NCBI GenBank assembly: GCA_017621415.1
Contig: JAGATD010000055.1
Location: forward strand, 1-48,283
Reading direction: 5' to 3'
Length of the DNA stretch: 48,283 nt
Source of the DNA: Clostridia bacterium
GTDB taxonomy: Bacteria > Bacillota > Clostridia > Oscillospirales > CAG-272
Positions 17,284 through 26,320 of the stretch are shown here, piece after piece (position 1 is the stretch's first letter; each line of letters opens with the position of its first letter). The notes under the pieces are model-generated. The model saw only the letters and a list, made by a program, of their open reading frames with translations. It was not told the DNA's origin and searched no databases. Made by a program: the position numbers and the translations under genes.

Positions 17284-19704
17284 CTACTCGGCTGTATCGA
17301 GCATTGAAGCAAAGCTTTCGTACACGCTTGCGTGCTCATCATTGGTATTAAGATCTGCGTGCTCGGCAGATTTTATAACCTCGTCTCTGGTCTTATCTAA
17401 AAGGGATGCTACCCAACCGGGATATTTTGCGGCATAGTTGTGCATTTTCCATTCCTTGATATAGTAATCTATATCAGACTTAAGAAGTCCTGCTTCAACC
17501 CCCACATCGCTGGAAATAATATATTCGAGTATGCTTCTCTGCTCGGCTTCGGTTGTGTACAGGGTGGAGTTGTAAATTTTAATCACGGGAGCTGTGACCC
17601 CTGTGCTTGTGTTTTTGTGGGTAGAGAGTTTAAAGTTTATCTTGTCGGAGACCAAATCCTTTTCGGTTTCCGCATAATTGTAATCCGCACCGAGCTTCGC
17701 CTTGTTTTCTTCTATTACAGCTAGATATTTGTTAAAGTCAGACGGTGTAAGAAGAGGAATACTGTCATATCCTAATGCGTTCATCATATTGCTGATTGTT
17801 CCCGTTGTACAGATAACCGTCGCGTTAACATCGCCCTCTTTGGTTCCGGGAATTGCGACAGGCATACCCTGGCTTGTAGAGGATGAGCAGGCAACCGTGT
17901 ATGAGAACGAGCCGTCATCGCACATAAATTTACCCTGCTTTGCAGCCGTTGCGCGAATAAGCTCCGGAGCATTGTCACGAAGAGTTTTGCGTATGTTTCC
18001 CACAATTTCGTCAGCCTCGGCCATGCTCTTGTGTGTGCGCACATTGCCAATAATATTATTGATAGCAAACCAGGAGTTGTAAATGAAGCAGACAGTGGAG
18101 CCGTTGATATCATCCTCCATAGTTATTGTAGCAATAGCCGACTTTGATGCCTGAACAGGGTAAGGAAGCGGCGCCTCAAGCGACTCATATGCAGCGGATA
18201 TTTTCATAAGTCCGTTAAGTCCGTCGTAGTCGGCAACCTTTTTCCAGTGCCCGGTGGTTTCGTAACAGTGGTCATCAAGCCACTCAACAAGAATTTCAAC
18301 AAGAGAGTAGTCCGCGCCTTTCTCCTTTAACACCTTGTCTCTTGCCTTTATTTCTGAGGTCTGGGAGGCTATCTGGTTTCCTACCCAGTAGGATCTTCCG
18401 TTTATGTCAAGCCCTGCAAGATAATTCTTGAACGCAACATCATCCACTAAGTGAGAGGGAACCGCAACGGCTGTCGCAACAACACGTGATACTGCGGCAA
18501 CAGAGGAGCCGCTTAATGGTGTTGTCAGCTTTGATGCGGCGCTTATAGGCGTTCCGTTCCAGAGCTTTCCGTCACCTCCCATACCCGTGGGAGTATCATA
18601 TGTGGGTCTTGCGCCAAGGTCTCTTAAGGTTCCAAGCCCCTTTGTCATATCTCTTGCTCGACGGGATAGCGCATTGTCAACCATCTCGTGAGTCCACTGG
18701 GGGTGATAGAAATAACCGTTAGGGTCCTGCTTTTCCTTAATGAATTTTATTATAGAAAGACGCATCCAGTCGGGCAGGGCATCTTTAAGACTGCTGTAAC
18801 CGTATGTCATACCCGAGCTTGCGATAAAGCCTGTTGCTTGGGAGGTCGATTCAATATCGGGAAGAAGCGGATAGTATTTTCCGTTGTGAAGAACCCGGTC
18901 GTTATCTCTTGCTGAATTAGAGTAGTAAAATCCGCCTGTCGCAGGGTCAAAGAGATTAGCGAACCACTCAACAAGCTTGTCTCTGTGATAGAAGCTTTCG
19001 TACATCTCTTTAAGCGCTGCATGAGCCTCTTTACCTGCCTGCTTTTCAAAAATTTCCCAGGCTTGTTCAATCCTCTCGGCATCTTCCGCAGCCTGATATT
19101 CGATAAGATCTATGGTTTTATAGCGGAAGAGGTTAGGGCTTAAATTAACAGCTGTATCGTACTTAATACATTCGTTCTCAAAGAACTCTACCGCCATATT
19201 TATAATCTTTTTTTCGTATCCTTCCACAAGGTCGTATACAATTGCTACCGCATTTTCGGTGACATAAAAGCCGTACCTTGCAACCTTGCTATGCGCCTTT
19301 TCAATATCGCCAAGTCTGTCATAACCCAGCTTTGCTACCTCCCGGTTGCATATACCAAGGGTAATCTCGTTGGGCATTTCTTCGCCCTCATCGGTCATTA
19401 TTCTTCCGTAAACACCTGTGGCATCACAGATGATAGTTTCCAAATTGTATGTGTTTACCTTGGTTGAATCCGACATGGAGATGCCGACAATGATATAAAC
19501 TCTTTCTCCGACATCAAAGGTTATGTTATCATTAATATAGTCTGCCGCCGGCTGAGATGGAGTCTCGGGAGTTTGTGTTTTGCCCGAGTCATCAGAGGGC
19601 TTGTCGCCGTCTCCTCCTATCCCCGGCACCTTGAGATTTATGTCGCAGGACGTAAACAATACCGCAACAAGAAGAAAAAGCGCTATTATTCTTGACTTTT
19701 TCAT
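17284..19704 (-). CDS. Toroid-domain lipoprotein (paralogue 1), unknown function
   Basis: This 806-aa protein starts with a lipoprotein signal (LFTSC, lipid Cys at residue 20) and a Gly/Asp/Pro-rich linker. Residues 60-185 resemble the beta-alpha domain that precedes the catalytic domain in many family-20/67-type glycosidases (EITLGICNREVAKLGYDRL, then YGFYVTENAVAIVYD). The main domain (about 210-640) is helical and matches two other proteins in the window. Shared motifs are WFANLFDPATGGFYYSNSAR, LPDIESTSQATGF, DPNGYFYHPQW, an RARD-x7-LGTLRDL-type segment, and a final QGMPVAIPGTKEGDVNAT. A C-terminal helical extension of about 120 residues is unique to this copy. I infer an extracytoplasmic glycan-binding or glycan-cleaving protein; the family is not one I recognise as characterised. 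Confidence 0.7.
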   Translation of the reverse strand: MKKSRIIALFLLVAVLFTSCDINLKVPGIGGDGDKPSDDSGKTQTPETPSQPAADYINDNITFDVGERVYIIVGISMSDSTKVNTYNLETIICDATGVYGRIMTDEGEEMPNEITLGICNREVAKLGYDRLGDIEKAHSKVARYGFYVTENAVAIVYDLVEGYEKKIINMAVEFFENECIKYDTAVNLSPNLFRYKTIDLIEYQAAEDAERIEQAWEIFEKQAGKEAHAALKEMYESFYHRDKLVEWFANLFDPATGGFYYSNSARDNDRVLHNGKYYPLLPDIESTSQATGFIASSGMTYGYSSLKDALPDWMRLSIIKFIKEKQDPNGYFYHPQWTHEMVDNALSRRARDMTKGLGTLRDLGARPTYDTPTGMGGDGKLWNGTPISAASKLTTPLSGSSVAAVSRVVATAVAVPSHLVDDVAFKNYLAGLDINGRSYWVGNQIASQTSEIKARDKVLKEKGADYSLVEILVEWLDDHCYETTGHWKKVADYDGLNGLMKISAAYESLEAPLPYPVQASKSAIATITMEDDINGSTVCFIYNSWFAINNIIGNVRTHKSMAEADEIVGNIRKTLRDNAPELIRATAAKQGKFMCDDGSFSYTVACSSSTSQGMPVAIPGTKEGDVNATVICTTGTISNMMNALGYDSIPLLTPSDFNKYLAVIEENKAKLGADYNYAETEKDLVSDKINFKLSTHKNTSTGVTAPVIKIYNSTLYTTEAEQRSILEYIISSDVGVEAGLLKSDIDYYIKEWKMHNYAAKYPGWVASLLDKTRDEVIKSAEHADLNTNDEHASVYESFASMLDTAE

Positions 19705-19748
19705 ATACTATAGTTCCTTTCGCAGGTAAATACACTTGTTCTGTAATT

Positions 19749-19777
19749 ATTTTATCATATGTAAAACTTTTTGTCAA
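19749..19777 (-). promoter_or_regulatory. Promoter of the 806-aa toroid lipoprotein gene
   Basis: TTGACA (19772-19777), a 17-bp spacer and TAAAAT (19749-19754) on the minus strand. No AATAAC-N6-GTTAYT site is present, unlike paralogue 2. Confidence 0.75.
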
Positions 19778-19811
19778 CAAGTCAAAAAATCGTAAGTTTT
19801 TAATTTTAATG

Positions 19812-19841
19812 TAGACAGAGCGGGGTATAATGTGGTAAAAT
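19812..19841 (+). promoter_or_regulatory. Probable promoter of the nitroreductase gene
   Basis: TAGACA (19812-19817), an 18-bp spacer and TAAAAT (19836-19841). An alternative -10, TATAAT at 19826-19831, has no good -35. Confidence 0.5.
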
Positions 19842-19867
19842 AGAGAAAACACTTTAGGAGAAAACAA

Positions 19868-20398
19868 ATGAATTTTACAGAGCTATGTAGGCTTCGTGAG
19901 TCCTGCCGTTCATACGATAGTGAAAAGGAAATCGAAGAAAATATTCTTGAGGAAATTCTCGAGTGTGCAAGGCTTTCGCCCTCCGCCTGCAACGGTCAGC
20001 CATATCACATAACCGTTTGCCGAGGAGAGTCGGCCCAAAGGGTGGCTAAGGCAACTCAGGGAATGGGAATGAATAAATTCGCTTCAGATGCGCCGTGCCT
20101 CATCGTTATTTCCGAGGAGCCTTATGTAAAAACCGCGGCTCTTGGAGCAAAGGTTAAGGGAATAGACTACCGTTCAATAGATATTGGTATACTTTCGGCG
20201 CATATTACTCTTTCAGCGGCTGAAAAGGGCATCGGCAGCTGCATTCTCGGCTGGCTTGACAGTGATAAAATAGTAAAGGAACTTTCCCTTTCAGGAAAGG
20301 TCCACCTGGTTATTACTCTCGGGTATCCCAAGGAAAATGCACCCCCGAGGGCAAAGAAGCGCAAGGAAATATCCGAGCTTGTAAGCAAAAATAACTAA
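19868..20398 (+). CDS. Nitroreductase-family FMN oxidoreductase
   Basis: This 176-aa protein has the nitroreductase signature near the N-terminus (RLRESCRSYDSEKEIEENILEEIL, then ARLSPSACNGQPYHI) with the FMN-contacting R-x-S-x-R and SPSA-N-QP residues. Toward the C-terminus come GIGSCILGWLD and the LGYPKE segment. It is a normal-length, cytoplasmic FMN/NAD(P)H enzyme; the natural substrate is unknown. It precedes a flavodiiron protein and thioredoxin, suggesting a redox-defence neighbourhood, but a palindrome-containing gap separates it from the next gene. Confidence 0.88.
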   Translation: MNFTELCRLRESCRSYDSEKEIEENILEEILECARLSPSACNGQPYHITVCRGESAQRVAKATQGMGMNKFASDAPCLIVISEEPYVKTAALGAKVKGIDYRSIDIGILSAHITLSAAEKGIGSCILGWLDSDKIVKELSLSGKVHLVITLGYPKENAPPRAKKRKEISELVSKNN

Positions 20399-20410
20399 AA
20401 ATTTCTTAAA

Positions 20411-20455
20411 ATGTTGAAATTTCAACATACATTATTTGGTTTTTTGTGGTATAAT
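20411..20455 (+). promoter_or_regulatory. Perfect 18-bp palindrome next to the flavodiiron promoter
   Basis: ATGTTGAAATTTCAACAT (20411-20428) is a perfect palindrome ending 21 bp before a TATAAT (20450-20455) in front of the flavodiiron gene. There is no good -35 match, which fits either an activator-dependent or a repressed promoter. The cognate regulator is not in the window; a redox- or NO-sensing regulator is an inference from the downstream gene. Confidence 0.6.
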
Positions 20456-20526
20456 AATTGCAGAAAAGAAAAAACGGTATAAATCTAAAAAAGAAGACAA
20501 AAATAAAGCTTTAGAGGAATGAAAAA

Positions 20527-21690
20527 ATGATAGTCACAAAGGACATAAAATACGTTGGAGTAAACGACCGTAAGCTAGACCTTTTTGAGGGGCAGTATGA
20601 GGTGCCGCAGGGCATGGCGTATAACTCCTATCTTATACTTGATGAAAAAATTGCGGTTATGGATTCGGTAGACCGTGACTTTGGCGAGGAATGGCTTGCT
20701 AACATAGAGAGGGAGGCAGAGGGTAAGGCCCCCGACTACCTTGTGGTTCAGCATATGGAGCCCGACCACTCGTCGAATATTACCACATTTGTTAAGAAAT
20801 ACCCGGAGGCAAAAATTGTTGCCTCCGCAAAGGCTTTCAATATGATGAAAAGCTTTTTCGGCACGGATTATGCCGACAACAGAATAGTTGTAGGCGAGGG
20901 CGATACTCTCTCTCTCGGCAAGCATACACTAACCTTTATAACTGCCCCGATGGTGCACTGGCCTGAGGTTATAGTAACCTATGATTCCTATGACAAGGTT
21001 CTCTTCTCAGCAGATGGATTTGGCAAGTTCGGCGCTCTTGACACAGAGGATGAGTGGGCTTGCGAGGCTCGCAGATACTATATCGGAATAGTAGGTAAGT
21101 ACGGTGCGCAGGTGCAGGCTCTTCTTAAAAAGGCAGCAGCTCTTGATATAGAGAAGATCTGCCCTCTCCACGGTCCTGTTCTTTCCGAGAACCTTGAGTA
21201 TTACATCGGACTATATGACACCTGGTCAAGCTATCGCCCCGAGGAGGCGGGAGTTGCCTTGGCTTACACCTCGGTTTACGGCAATACTAAAAAGGCGGTC
21301 GATTACCTTGCACAAAGATTAGAGGCTCTTGGAGTTAAGGTGGCGGTTTCCGACCTTGCAAGATGCGATATGGCAGAGGCTGTGGAGGATGCGTTCAGAT
21401 ATTCTGCTCTTGTCCTTGCCACAACCACCTATAATGCAGATATATTCCCGCATATGCGTGAGTTCCTCTCTAACCTTACCGAGCGCGGATACAAGAACCG
21501 CGCGGTAGCGCTTATCGAAAACGGAAGCTGGGCGCCTATGGCGGCAAAGGTGATGAAAAAGCATCTCGAGGAGTCAAAAAATCTTACGTTTGCCGCAAAT
21601 GAGGTTAAAATCCTCTCAGCCCCCACAGACGAAACATATAAGACTCTCGATGCTCTTGCAGAGGAGTTAAAGGAACTTTCAAAGATATAA
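20527..21690 (+). CDS. Flavodiiron protein (FprA-type A flavoprotein)
   Basis: This 387-aa protein reduces O2 to water or NO to N2O in anaerobes using a diiron site and FMN. The metallo-beta-lactamase-like domain (1-240) shows the diiron ligands H76-x-E78-x-D80-H81 (QHMEPDHS), H144 (MVHWPE), D163 (SADGFGKF) and H215 (PLHGP). The C-terminal flavodoxin domain starts near residue 242 with the FMN loop YTSVYGNTKKA. There is no fused rubredoxin. The RBS is TAGAGGAATG. It is followed by thioredoxin. Confidence 0.93.
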   Translation: MIVTKDIKYVGVNDRKLDLFEGQYEVPQGMAYNSYLILDEKIAVMDSVDRDFGEEWLANIEREAEGKAPDYLVVQHMEPDHSSNITTFVKKYPEAKIVASAKAFNMMKSFFGTDYADNRIVVGEGDTLSLGKHTLTFITAPMVHWPEVIVTYDSYDKVLFSADGFGKFGALDTEDEWACEARRYYIGIVGKYGAQVQALLKKAAALDIEKICPLHGPVLSENLEYYIGLYDTWSSYRPEEAGVALAYTSVYGNTKKAVDYLAQRLEALGVKVAVSDLARCDMAEAVEDAFRYSALVLATTTYNADIFPHMREFLSNLTERGYKNRAVALIENGSWAPMAAKVMKKHLEESKNLTFAANEVKILSAPTDETYKTLDALAEELKELSKI

Positions 21691-21735
21691 CAAAACAAAG
21701 AAAATTTATAATATACACATAAAGGAGAAGAAAAA

Positions 21736-22044
21736 ATGGCAGCTATTGTAAATAAAGATACCTTTGATTCTATCATACTTGGCGAAAAGCCCACTCTTGT
21801 AGATTTTTATGCCGACTGGTGCGGTCCCTGCCGTATGGTTGCTCCTACTGTTGAGGAGATTGCAGCCGAGAGAACCGATATAAATGTGGTTAAGGTAAAT
21901 GTTGATAACTCACCCGAGCTTGCGGTTCGCTACGGTGTATCAAGCATTCCCACCCTTATTGTATTTAAGGGCGGCGAGCCAAAAGCGAAGGCTGTTGGAG
22001 TTAAAACCAAGGCGCAGCTTATAGATATGATTGACGGAAAATAA
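21736..22044 (+). CDS. trxA: Thioredoxin
   Basis: This 102-aa canonical thioredoxin has the active site WCGPC (C29, C32) and the cis-proline region SIPT. An AAAGGAG RBS lies upstream, 45 bp after the flavodiiron gene, with a terminator directly downstream. It supplies reducing power for disulfide reduction and may serve the adjacent redox enzymes; no thioredoxin reductase is encoded here. Confidence 0.95.
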   Translation: MAAIVNKDTFDSIILGEKPTLVDFYADWCGPCRMVAPTVEEIAAERTDINVVKVNVDNSPELAVRYGVSSIPTLIVFKGGEPKAKAVGVKTKAQLIDMIDGK

Positions 22045-22049
22045 AAGTG

Positions 22050-22083
22050 AGCTCCTCGAGTGTAAAGCTCGGGGAGCTTTTAT
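22050..22083 (+). terminator. Intrinsic terminator after thioredoxin
   Basis: Stem AGCTCCTCGAG (22050-22060)/CTCGGGGAGCT (22068-22078) followed by TTTAT. Confidence 0.88.
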
Positions 22084-22115
22084 GTCAAAAAAGGAAACTT
22101 TTTACAAAAATTTCA

Positions 22116-22144
22116 TTGACGGTAGGTAGTTTTCAGTTTATAAT
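22116..22144 (+). promoter_or_regulatory. Promoter of the ABC exporter gene
   Basis: TTGACG (22116-22121), a 17-bp spacer and TATAAT (22139-22144). Confidence 0.78.
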
Positions 22145-22176
22145 ATACTGTGTATTAAAAAACGGAGTTTTTGCTT

Positions 22177-23910
22177 ATGTTAAAAAGATTTATCAGCTAT
22201 TATAAGCCGCACAAGAAGATGTTTTTCCTTGATATGCTTGCATCTCTTTTGATTTCGCTTATAGGTATGGTTTACCCCATAGTGACAAACAAGATGCTAA
22301 ACGAGTATATTCCCGAAAAAATGTACTCCACAATAGTAATAGCGGGAATTATTGTTCTTGTGCTCTATGTTGCGAGAATGCTTCTCAGATATTTTGTTCA
22401 GTACTACGGACACATAATAGGAGTAAAGATGCAGTCGGCTATGAGGCGTGACCTCTTTGACCATCTGCAGAAGCTGCCGTTCAAGTTTTATGATAACCAC
22501 GAAACAGGCAGAATTATGACGAGAATAACCAGCGATATTTTTGAGATTGTTGAGCTTGCCCACCACGGTCCCGAAAATCTGCTTATCAGTGCGGTTATGA
22601 TAATTCTCTCGTTTATCTACCTTTCGTCGATCGACTGGATATTGACCCTTATCATCTTTGCCTGTGTGCCGATACTTATTTTTGTTGCCGCAAAGCTAAG
22701 AAAGGCAATGAGACAAGCTTTTGACGACCGCAGGAAGAGCAACGCAACAATAAATGCCGCTGTTGAAAGCAGTATTACGGGCATCAGGGTTACAAAGGCT
22801 TATACCAATGCAAAAAGAGAGGTAGAGCGCTTTGAGGTAGGCGACCGTCAGTTTGTAGACTCCTCTCACCGTGCGTATAGCGCAATGGCAAAGTTTCATG
22901 CGTCAACCTCATTTATTACCGACATTTTTAACGTATTTATCCTTATTGCCGGAGGTCTTTTCCTCTATGCGGGAAGAATATCGTTTGGAGATTATTCAAC
23001 ATTTATCGTCTCTGTCAACCTGTTTATAAACCCTGTAACCACGCTTATCGGCTTTGTCGAGCAGTTTCAGAACGGTATAAGCGGCTTTAAGCGCTTTACG
23101 GAGATTATGGATGAAGAGCCCGAGCGTGATGCCGAGGGCGCTGAAGAGCTTACCGATGTCAGAGGAGATATCGAGTTTAAAAATCTATCTTATTCCTACA
23201 ATGAGGGTAAAGAGGTTCTCCACAATGTAAATCTTAAGCTGGAAAAGGGCAAAAAGCTTGCGCTTGTAGGCCCATCCGGAGGCGGAAAAACAACAATCTG
23301 TCATCTGCTGCCGGGCTTTTATTTGCCGGGAGACGGGGAGGGAGAAATTCTCATTGACGGCAAGAATATAAGAGGGCTCACTCTAGACTCTGTTCGACGT
23401 AATATAGGCATTGTTCAGCAGGACGTGTTCCTTTTTGTCGGTACAATCAGAGATAACATAATTTACGGCCGACCGGATGCTACCGAGGAGGAAATACACG
23501 AGGCTGCAAGAAGAGCCAACATACACGATTACATTATGACTCTCCCCGACGGATATGATACCGAAATAGGCGAGAGAGGCGTCAAGCTCTCCGGTGGACA
23601 AAAGCAGCGTATAAGCATTGCCAGAGTGTTCCTAAAGGACCCTAAGATTCTTATTCTCGACGAGGCTACAAGCGCCCTTGATAATACAACGGAGGTGCTT
23701 ATACAGCAGGCTCTTGACGAGCTTTGCCGAGGCAGGACAACCCTTGTTGTAGCTCACAGGCTTTCCACAATACGTGGCGCTGACGAGATTGCCGTTATCC
23801 TTGACGGTGAGGTCACCGAGAGGGGTACCCACGAGGAGCTTATGGCAAAGGGCGGAAAATATAAGGAGCTGTATTCGCTTCAGTTCCGTGATAACGATAC
23901 CTTTGAATAA
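22177..23910 (+). CDS. ABC exporter, fused permease-ATPase
   Basis: This 577-aa half-transporter of the lipid-A/multidrug exporter type has a six-helix permease domain (about 1-310) and an ATPase domain (335-577). Visible motifs are Walker A VGPSGGGKTT, Q-loop IVQQDVF, signature LSGGQKQR and Walker B ILILDEATSALD. The ATG at 22177 is chosen: a CGGAG RBS lies 9-10 bp upstream, and the alternative TTG at 22171 adds only two residues. It has no C39 peptidase domain, so it is not a leader-cleaving bacteriocin exporter. Monocistronic; presumably acts as a homodimer. Confidence 0.9.
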   Translation: MLKRFISYYKPHKKMFFLDMLASLLISLIGMVYPIVTNKMLNEYIPEKMYSTIVIAGIIVLVLYVARMLLRYFVQYYGHIIGVKMQSAMRRDLFDHLQKLPFKFYDNHETGRIMTRITSDIFEIVELAHHGPENLLISAVMIILSFIYLSSIDWILTLIIFACVPILIFVAAKLRKAMRQAFDDRRKSNATINAAVESSITGIRVTKAYTNAKREVERFEVGDRQFVDSSHRAYSAMAKFHASTSFITDIFNVFILIAGGLFLYAGRISFGDYSTFIVSVNLFINPVTTLIGFVEQFQNGISGFKRFTEIMDEEPERDAEGAEELTDVRGDIEFKNLSYSYNEGKEVLHNVNLKLEKGKKLALVGPSGGGKTTICHLLPGFYLPGDGEGEILIDGKNIRGLTLDSVRRNIGIVQQDVFLFVGTIRDNIIYGRPDATEEEIHEAARRANIHDYIMTLPDGYDTEIGERGVKLSGGQKQRISIARVFLKDPKILILDEATSALDNTTEVLIQQALDELCRGRTTLVVAHRLSTIRGADEIAVILDGEVTERGTHEELMAKGGKYKELYSLQFRDNDTFE

Positions 23911-23919
23911 CTTTATGCA

Positions 23920-23960
23920 AAAAAGACTTGCGAGCGGGTAAAACCGAAGCAAGTCTTTTT
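23920..23960. terminator. Bidirectional terminator between convergent ABC and GH92 genes
   Basis: Stem AAAAAGACTTGC (23920-23931)/GCAAGTCTTTTT (23949-23960), with T-tracts in both directions. Confidence 0.88.
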
Positions 23961-23963
23961 TTG

Positions 23964-26051
23964 TTACTTCATATAGATTTCAAGCAAACCGCCTGCCATA
24001 ATTTCTCTGACTGAAAGCTGGTAGTTTAAAACAGGCTTACCGTTGAAAATTGCTTTATCTACGTAAATATGACTACTATTGTTGTCATAAACCTTAATTT
24101 TTAGATTTTTTTCGTTGTGGAGGAGTAGTTCTGCACTGCTGATTTTAGGCGACCCGATAAGCATAAGGTCCTGCCCCGCTACGGGGAAAAGACCAAGACA
24201 GTTCCATACGTAGCAGGATGAAAGACCGCCCGAGTCATTGTTGCCGGGCAGACCGCCCTCGCCGCTTGTAAACATATACTTGTGAGCCGATGAAAGAATT
24301 TCACAGGTCCTGTCATGCCTGTCCGCGAAAATATAAGCGTAGGGCGCTTCCATGTCGCTTTCGTTATTGAAGCCCTCAAAGCTGTGAAGACCGGGAGTGA
24401 TTGGATTGACTTCGGATTCCGAGGGGAGCTTCACAGCCTTTCTTGTATATCCGAAAAGCTCATCAAGAGCTGAAACAAAGGCCTCTTTTCCCATTAACGA
24501 TATACGTCCATCCATATCGTGAAGCAGGCGGAAGGAATAATTGTAGTTGTCTCCCTCATAGTACTTTGAATTTGTACTCATAATGCCTGTCTTGCTGTCA
24601 AAGGCATTCACTCTTCTCTCGGCAAGACACCTATACCTTTTGGCTATATCTACCTTTCCGTTTTCCTCAGCAATCTGCGCCATAGAGTAAAGAGCCTCAG
24701 AGATATCAACTATATGTGTATATCTTTCGCAGTAGCCGCTATCGAGATAATCGGTGTGAGTAGCGAGGTCTGTTTCGCTTGCAAGGAGTATTTCCTTAGC
24801 ATAATTCCCGTATCTGAAATAGTAATCCGCAAGGCAGATTTCCGCCATCATGCGTGCCTGGTCGGGAAAGTCATTATTTTCTGCGACGGTTAAGTTTATG
24901 GGAGAGCGCCCATTTTCCTTTATCGACTGAATAAGGGTTTTTGCGATTTCCTCACTGATTTCGGGGTAAAGAGTATAGATAAGGGGCAGAGCGGTTTTGT
25001 ACATATCCCAGAGAGTTGCCAGGTCAAAGCAGAATTTCCCCTCGGTTTTATTTGTATCATAGAGATAGCTCTCCCCGCCTCCCGAACAGGGCTTTATCAG
25101 CGAGTGGTAGAGGTTGGAATAAAAGATTTCAAGAAAATCTTTCTCATCGGAGTCTATCTTTATACGTCCGAGAAATTCTTCCCAGACATTTTCGGTATCG
25201 GTAAGCACCTCGTCAAATCCGCGGGAGTCGCTGTCCAACATTGACAGGGCAGCTTCGCAGCTAACAAAGGATATTGCAATACGTATATTGGCATTTTTGC
25301 CTACCTTAAAGAATGCGCCGAATCGGTTTTTAAGGCTTTTTGGTGTGAGGGTTTCGCCATATGCTTCCACATAGTTTTCCCAAAGAGAAATACCCAAGGA
25401 CTCCTTGCACTCCGCGGCGAAATAAAGATTTATGCCGTGCAGCTTTATATGAGCTGTGACCCTTGTCTGTGATACGGTATTTACCTTTGCATATTCAGGG
25501 TAGCTGTAATAAGCCTTTCCGAAATTCTTATCGTCACGAAGAAGTCCGTCGTTAGAAAAATCTATCGCCAAAAGACCGCTATCGGGAAAAGAATATCTGT
25601 GATAAGCGAGAGTCTTTGACACCGTTCCCTCAAACCTTATACCTGAAGAAAGAGTGCAGCTGTAATATCCCGGGTGCGCAGCCTCAGCAATAAGTTTTTC
25701 TTCTATGGGACACAGAGCATTTCCTAAAATAGGGGATGTCAGCGCATAATTGTAGTACGCGTGTATGCCTCCCGTGCCGCTTGCGTGCATATGAGAAAAG
25801 CCTCTTACATAGGGGTTTTTTATTTTTCTTGGTTTGCCGCAGGTGTTTGGGCGTCTGTCACCGTAGCCTGTGGGATATCCTCCCGTGTATGCGCAGACTG
25901 TGGCTTTGCCGAATGGGTAGGCGGCAGCAGGAGTGGTATTTCCGCACTGAGCCTTGATAAAAAGCCAGGTTGCGGCTATTCCTTTAGGGCAGGGAAGATC
26001 TATTTCTCCCGAGCCTTGAAAAACGTTAACATAGTCGTATGTTTTATTCAT
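23964..26051 (-). CDS. GH92-family protein, cytoplasmic alpha-mannosidase-like
   Basis: This 695-aa protein matches glycoside hydrolase family 92 (calcium-dependent exo-alpha-mannosidases). Recognisable pieces are RGFSHMHASGTGG, LWDMYKTALPLIYTLYP, YYEGDNYNYSFRLLHD (the Glu, E499, aligns with the family's catalytic acid), GFNNESDMEAPYAYIFADRHD and GLPGNNDSGGLSSCYVWNCLG (D606 aligns with the catalytic base). It has no signal peptide, unlike most Bacteroides GH92 enzymes, and the family's usual GNED reads GNND here, so specificity may differ. The start at 26051 follows an AGGACC RBS; the ORF could begin at 26069. It is divergent from the large toroid lipoprotein and may process oligosaccharides imported from it. 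Confidence 0.82.
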   Translation of the reverse strand: MNKTYDYVNVFQGSGEIDLPCPKGIAATWLFIKAQCGNTTPAAAYPFGKATVCAYTGGYPTGYGDRRPNTCGKPRKIKNPYVRGFSHMHASGTGGIHAYYNYALTSPILGNALCPIEEKLIAEAAHPGYYSCTLSSGIRFEGTVSKTLAYHRYSFPDSGLLAIDFSNDGLLRDDKNFGKAYYSYPEYAKVNTVSQTRVTAHIKLHGINLYFAAECKESLGISLWENYVEAYGETLTPKSLKNRFGAFFKVGKNANIRIAISFVSCEAALSMLDSDSRGFDEVLTDTENVWEEFLGRIKIDSDEKDFLEIFYSNLYHSLIKPCSGGGESYLYDTNKTEGKFCFDLATLWDMYKTALPLIYTLYPEISEEIAKTLIQSIKENGRSPINLTVAENNDFPDQARMMAEICLADYYFRYGNYAKEILLASETDLATHTDYLDSGYCERYTHIVDISEALYSMAQIAEENGKVDIAKRYRCLAERRVNAFDSKTGIMSTNSKYYEGDNYNYSFRLLHDMDGRISLMGKEAFVSALDELFGYTRKAVKLPSESEVNPITPGLHSFEGFNNESDMEAPYAYIFADRHDRTCEILSSAHKYMFTSGEGGLPGNNDSGGLSSCYVWNCLGLFPVAGQDLMLIGSPKISSAELLLHNEKNLKIKVYDNNSSHIYVDKAIFNGKPVLNYQLSVREIMAGGLLEIYMK

Positions 26052-26093
26052 TTTTAAAGGTCCTAACATATAAGCACAAAAAATTACATTATT

Positions 26094-26122
26094 ATTTTAT
26101 CATAGATTCGATGAAAAGTCTA
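26094..26122 (-). promoter_or_regulatory. Probable promoter of the GH92 gene
   Basis: TAGACT (26117-26122), a 17-bp spacer and TAAAAT (26094-26099) on the minus strand. Confidence 0.55.
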
Positions 26123-26204
26123 TATTAAACAATAATTTGTAACAGAATGTTTATCCCGGTTCCAAAAAATAAAATATATATTATCGCGAAAGAAAGGGGC
26201 AAAT

Positions 26205-26320
26205 TTGGCAATTTTACCAAATAAGTCAGTTATTTTCGTTAAAAATGCCAAGCGATTTTTTCTTGACTATACCGACTGACACATGATATAATATATATAC
26301 GATATTGGCAAAATTGCCAA
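26205..26320 (+). promoter_or_regulatory. Promoter flanked by TTGGCA-N4-TGCCAA operators
   Basis: TTGACT (26263-26268), an 18-bp spacer and TATAAT (26287-26292) drive the large lipoprotein gene. TTGGCAATTTTACCAA (26205-26220) lies upstream. TTGGCAAAATTGCCAA (26305-26320) begins 13 bp after the -10, covering the start of the transcript. Extra half-sites TGCCAA occur at 26246-26251 and 26469-26474. This is a typical paired-operator repression layout for a dimeric regulator not encoded in the window. Confidence 0.7.

Noticed and set aside
22177..23910. ABC exporter as the transporter of the 48-aa peptide
   Set aside because: It has no C39 peptidase domain, is 9 kb away, monocistronic and under an unrelated promoter.
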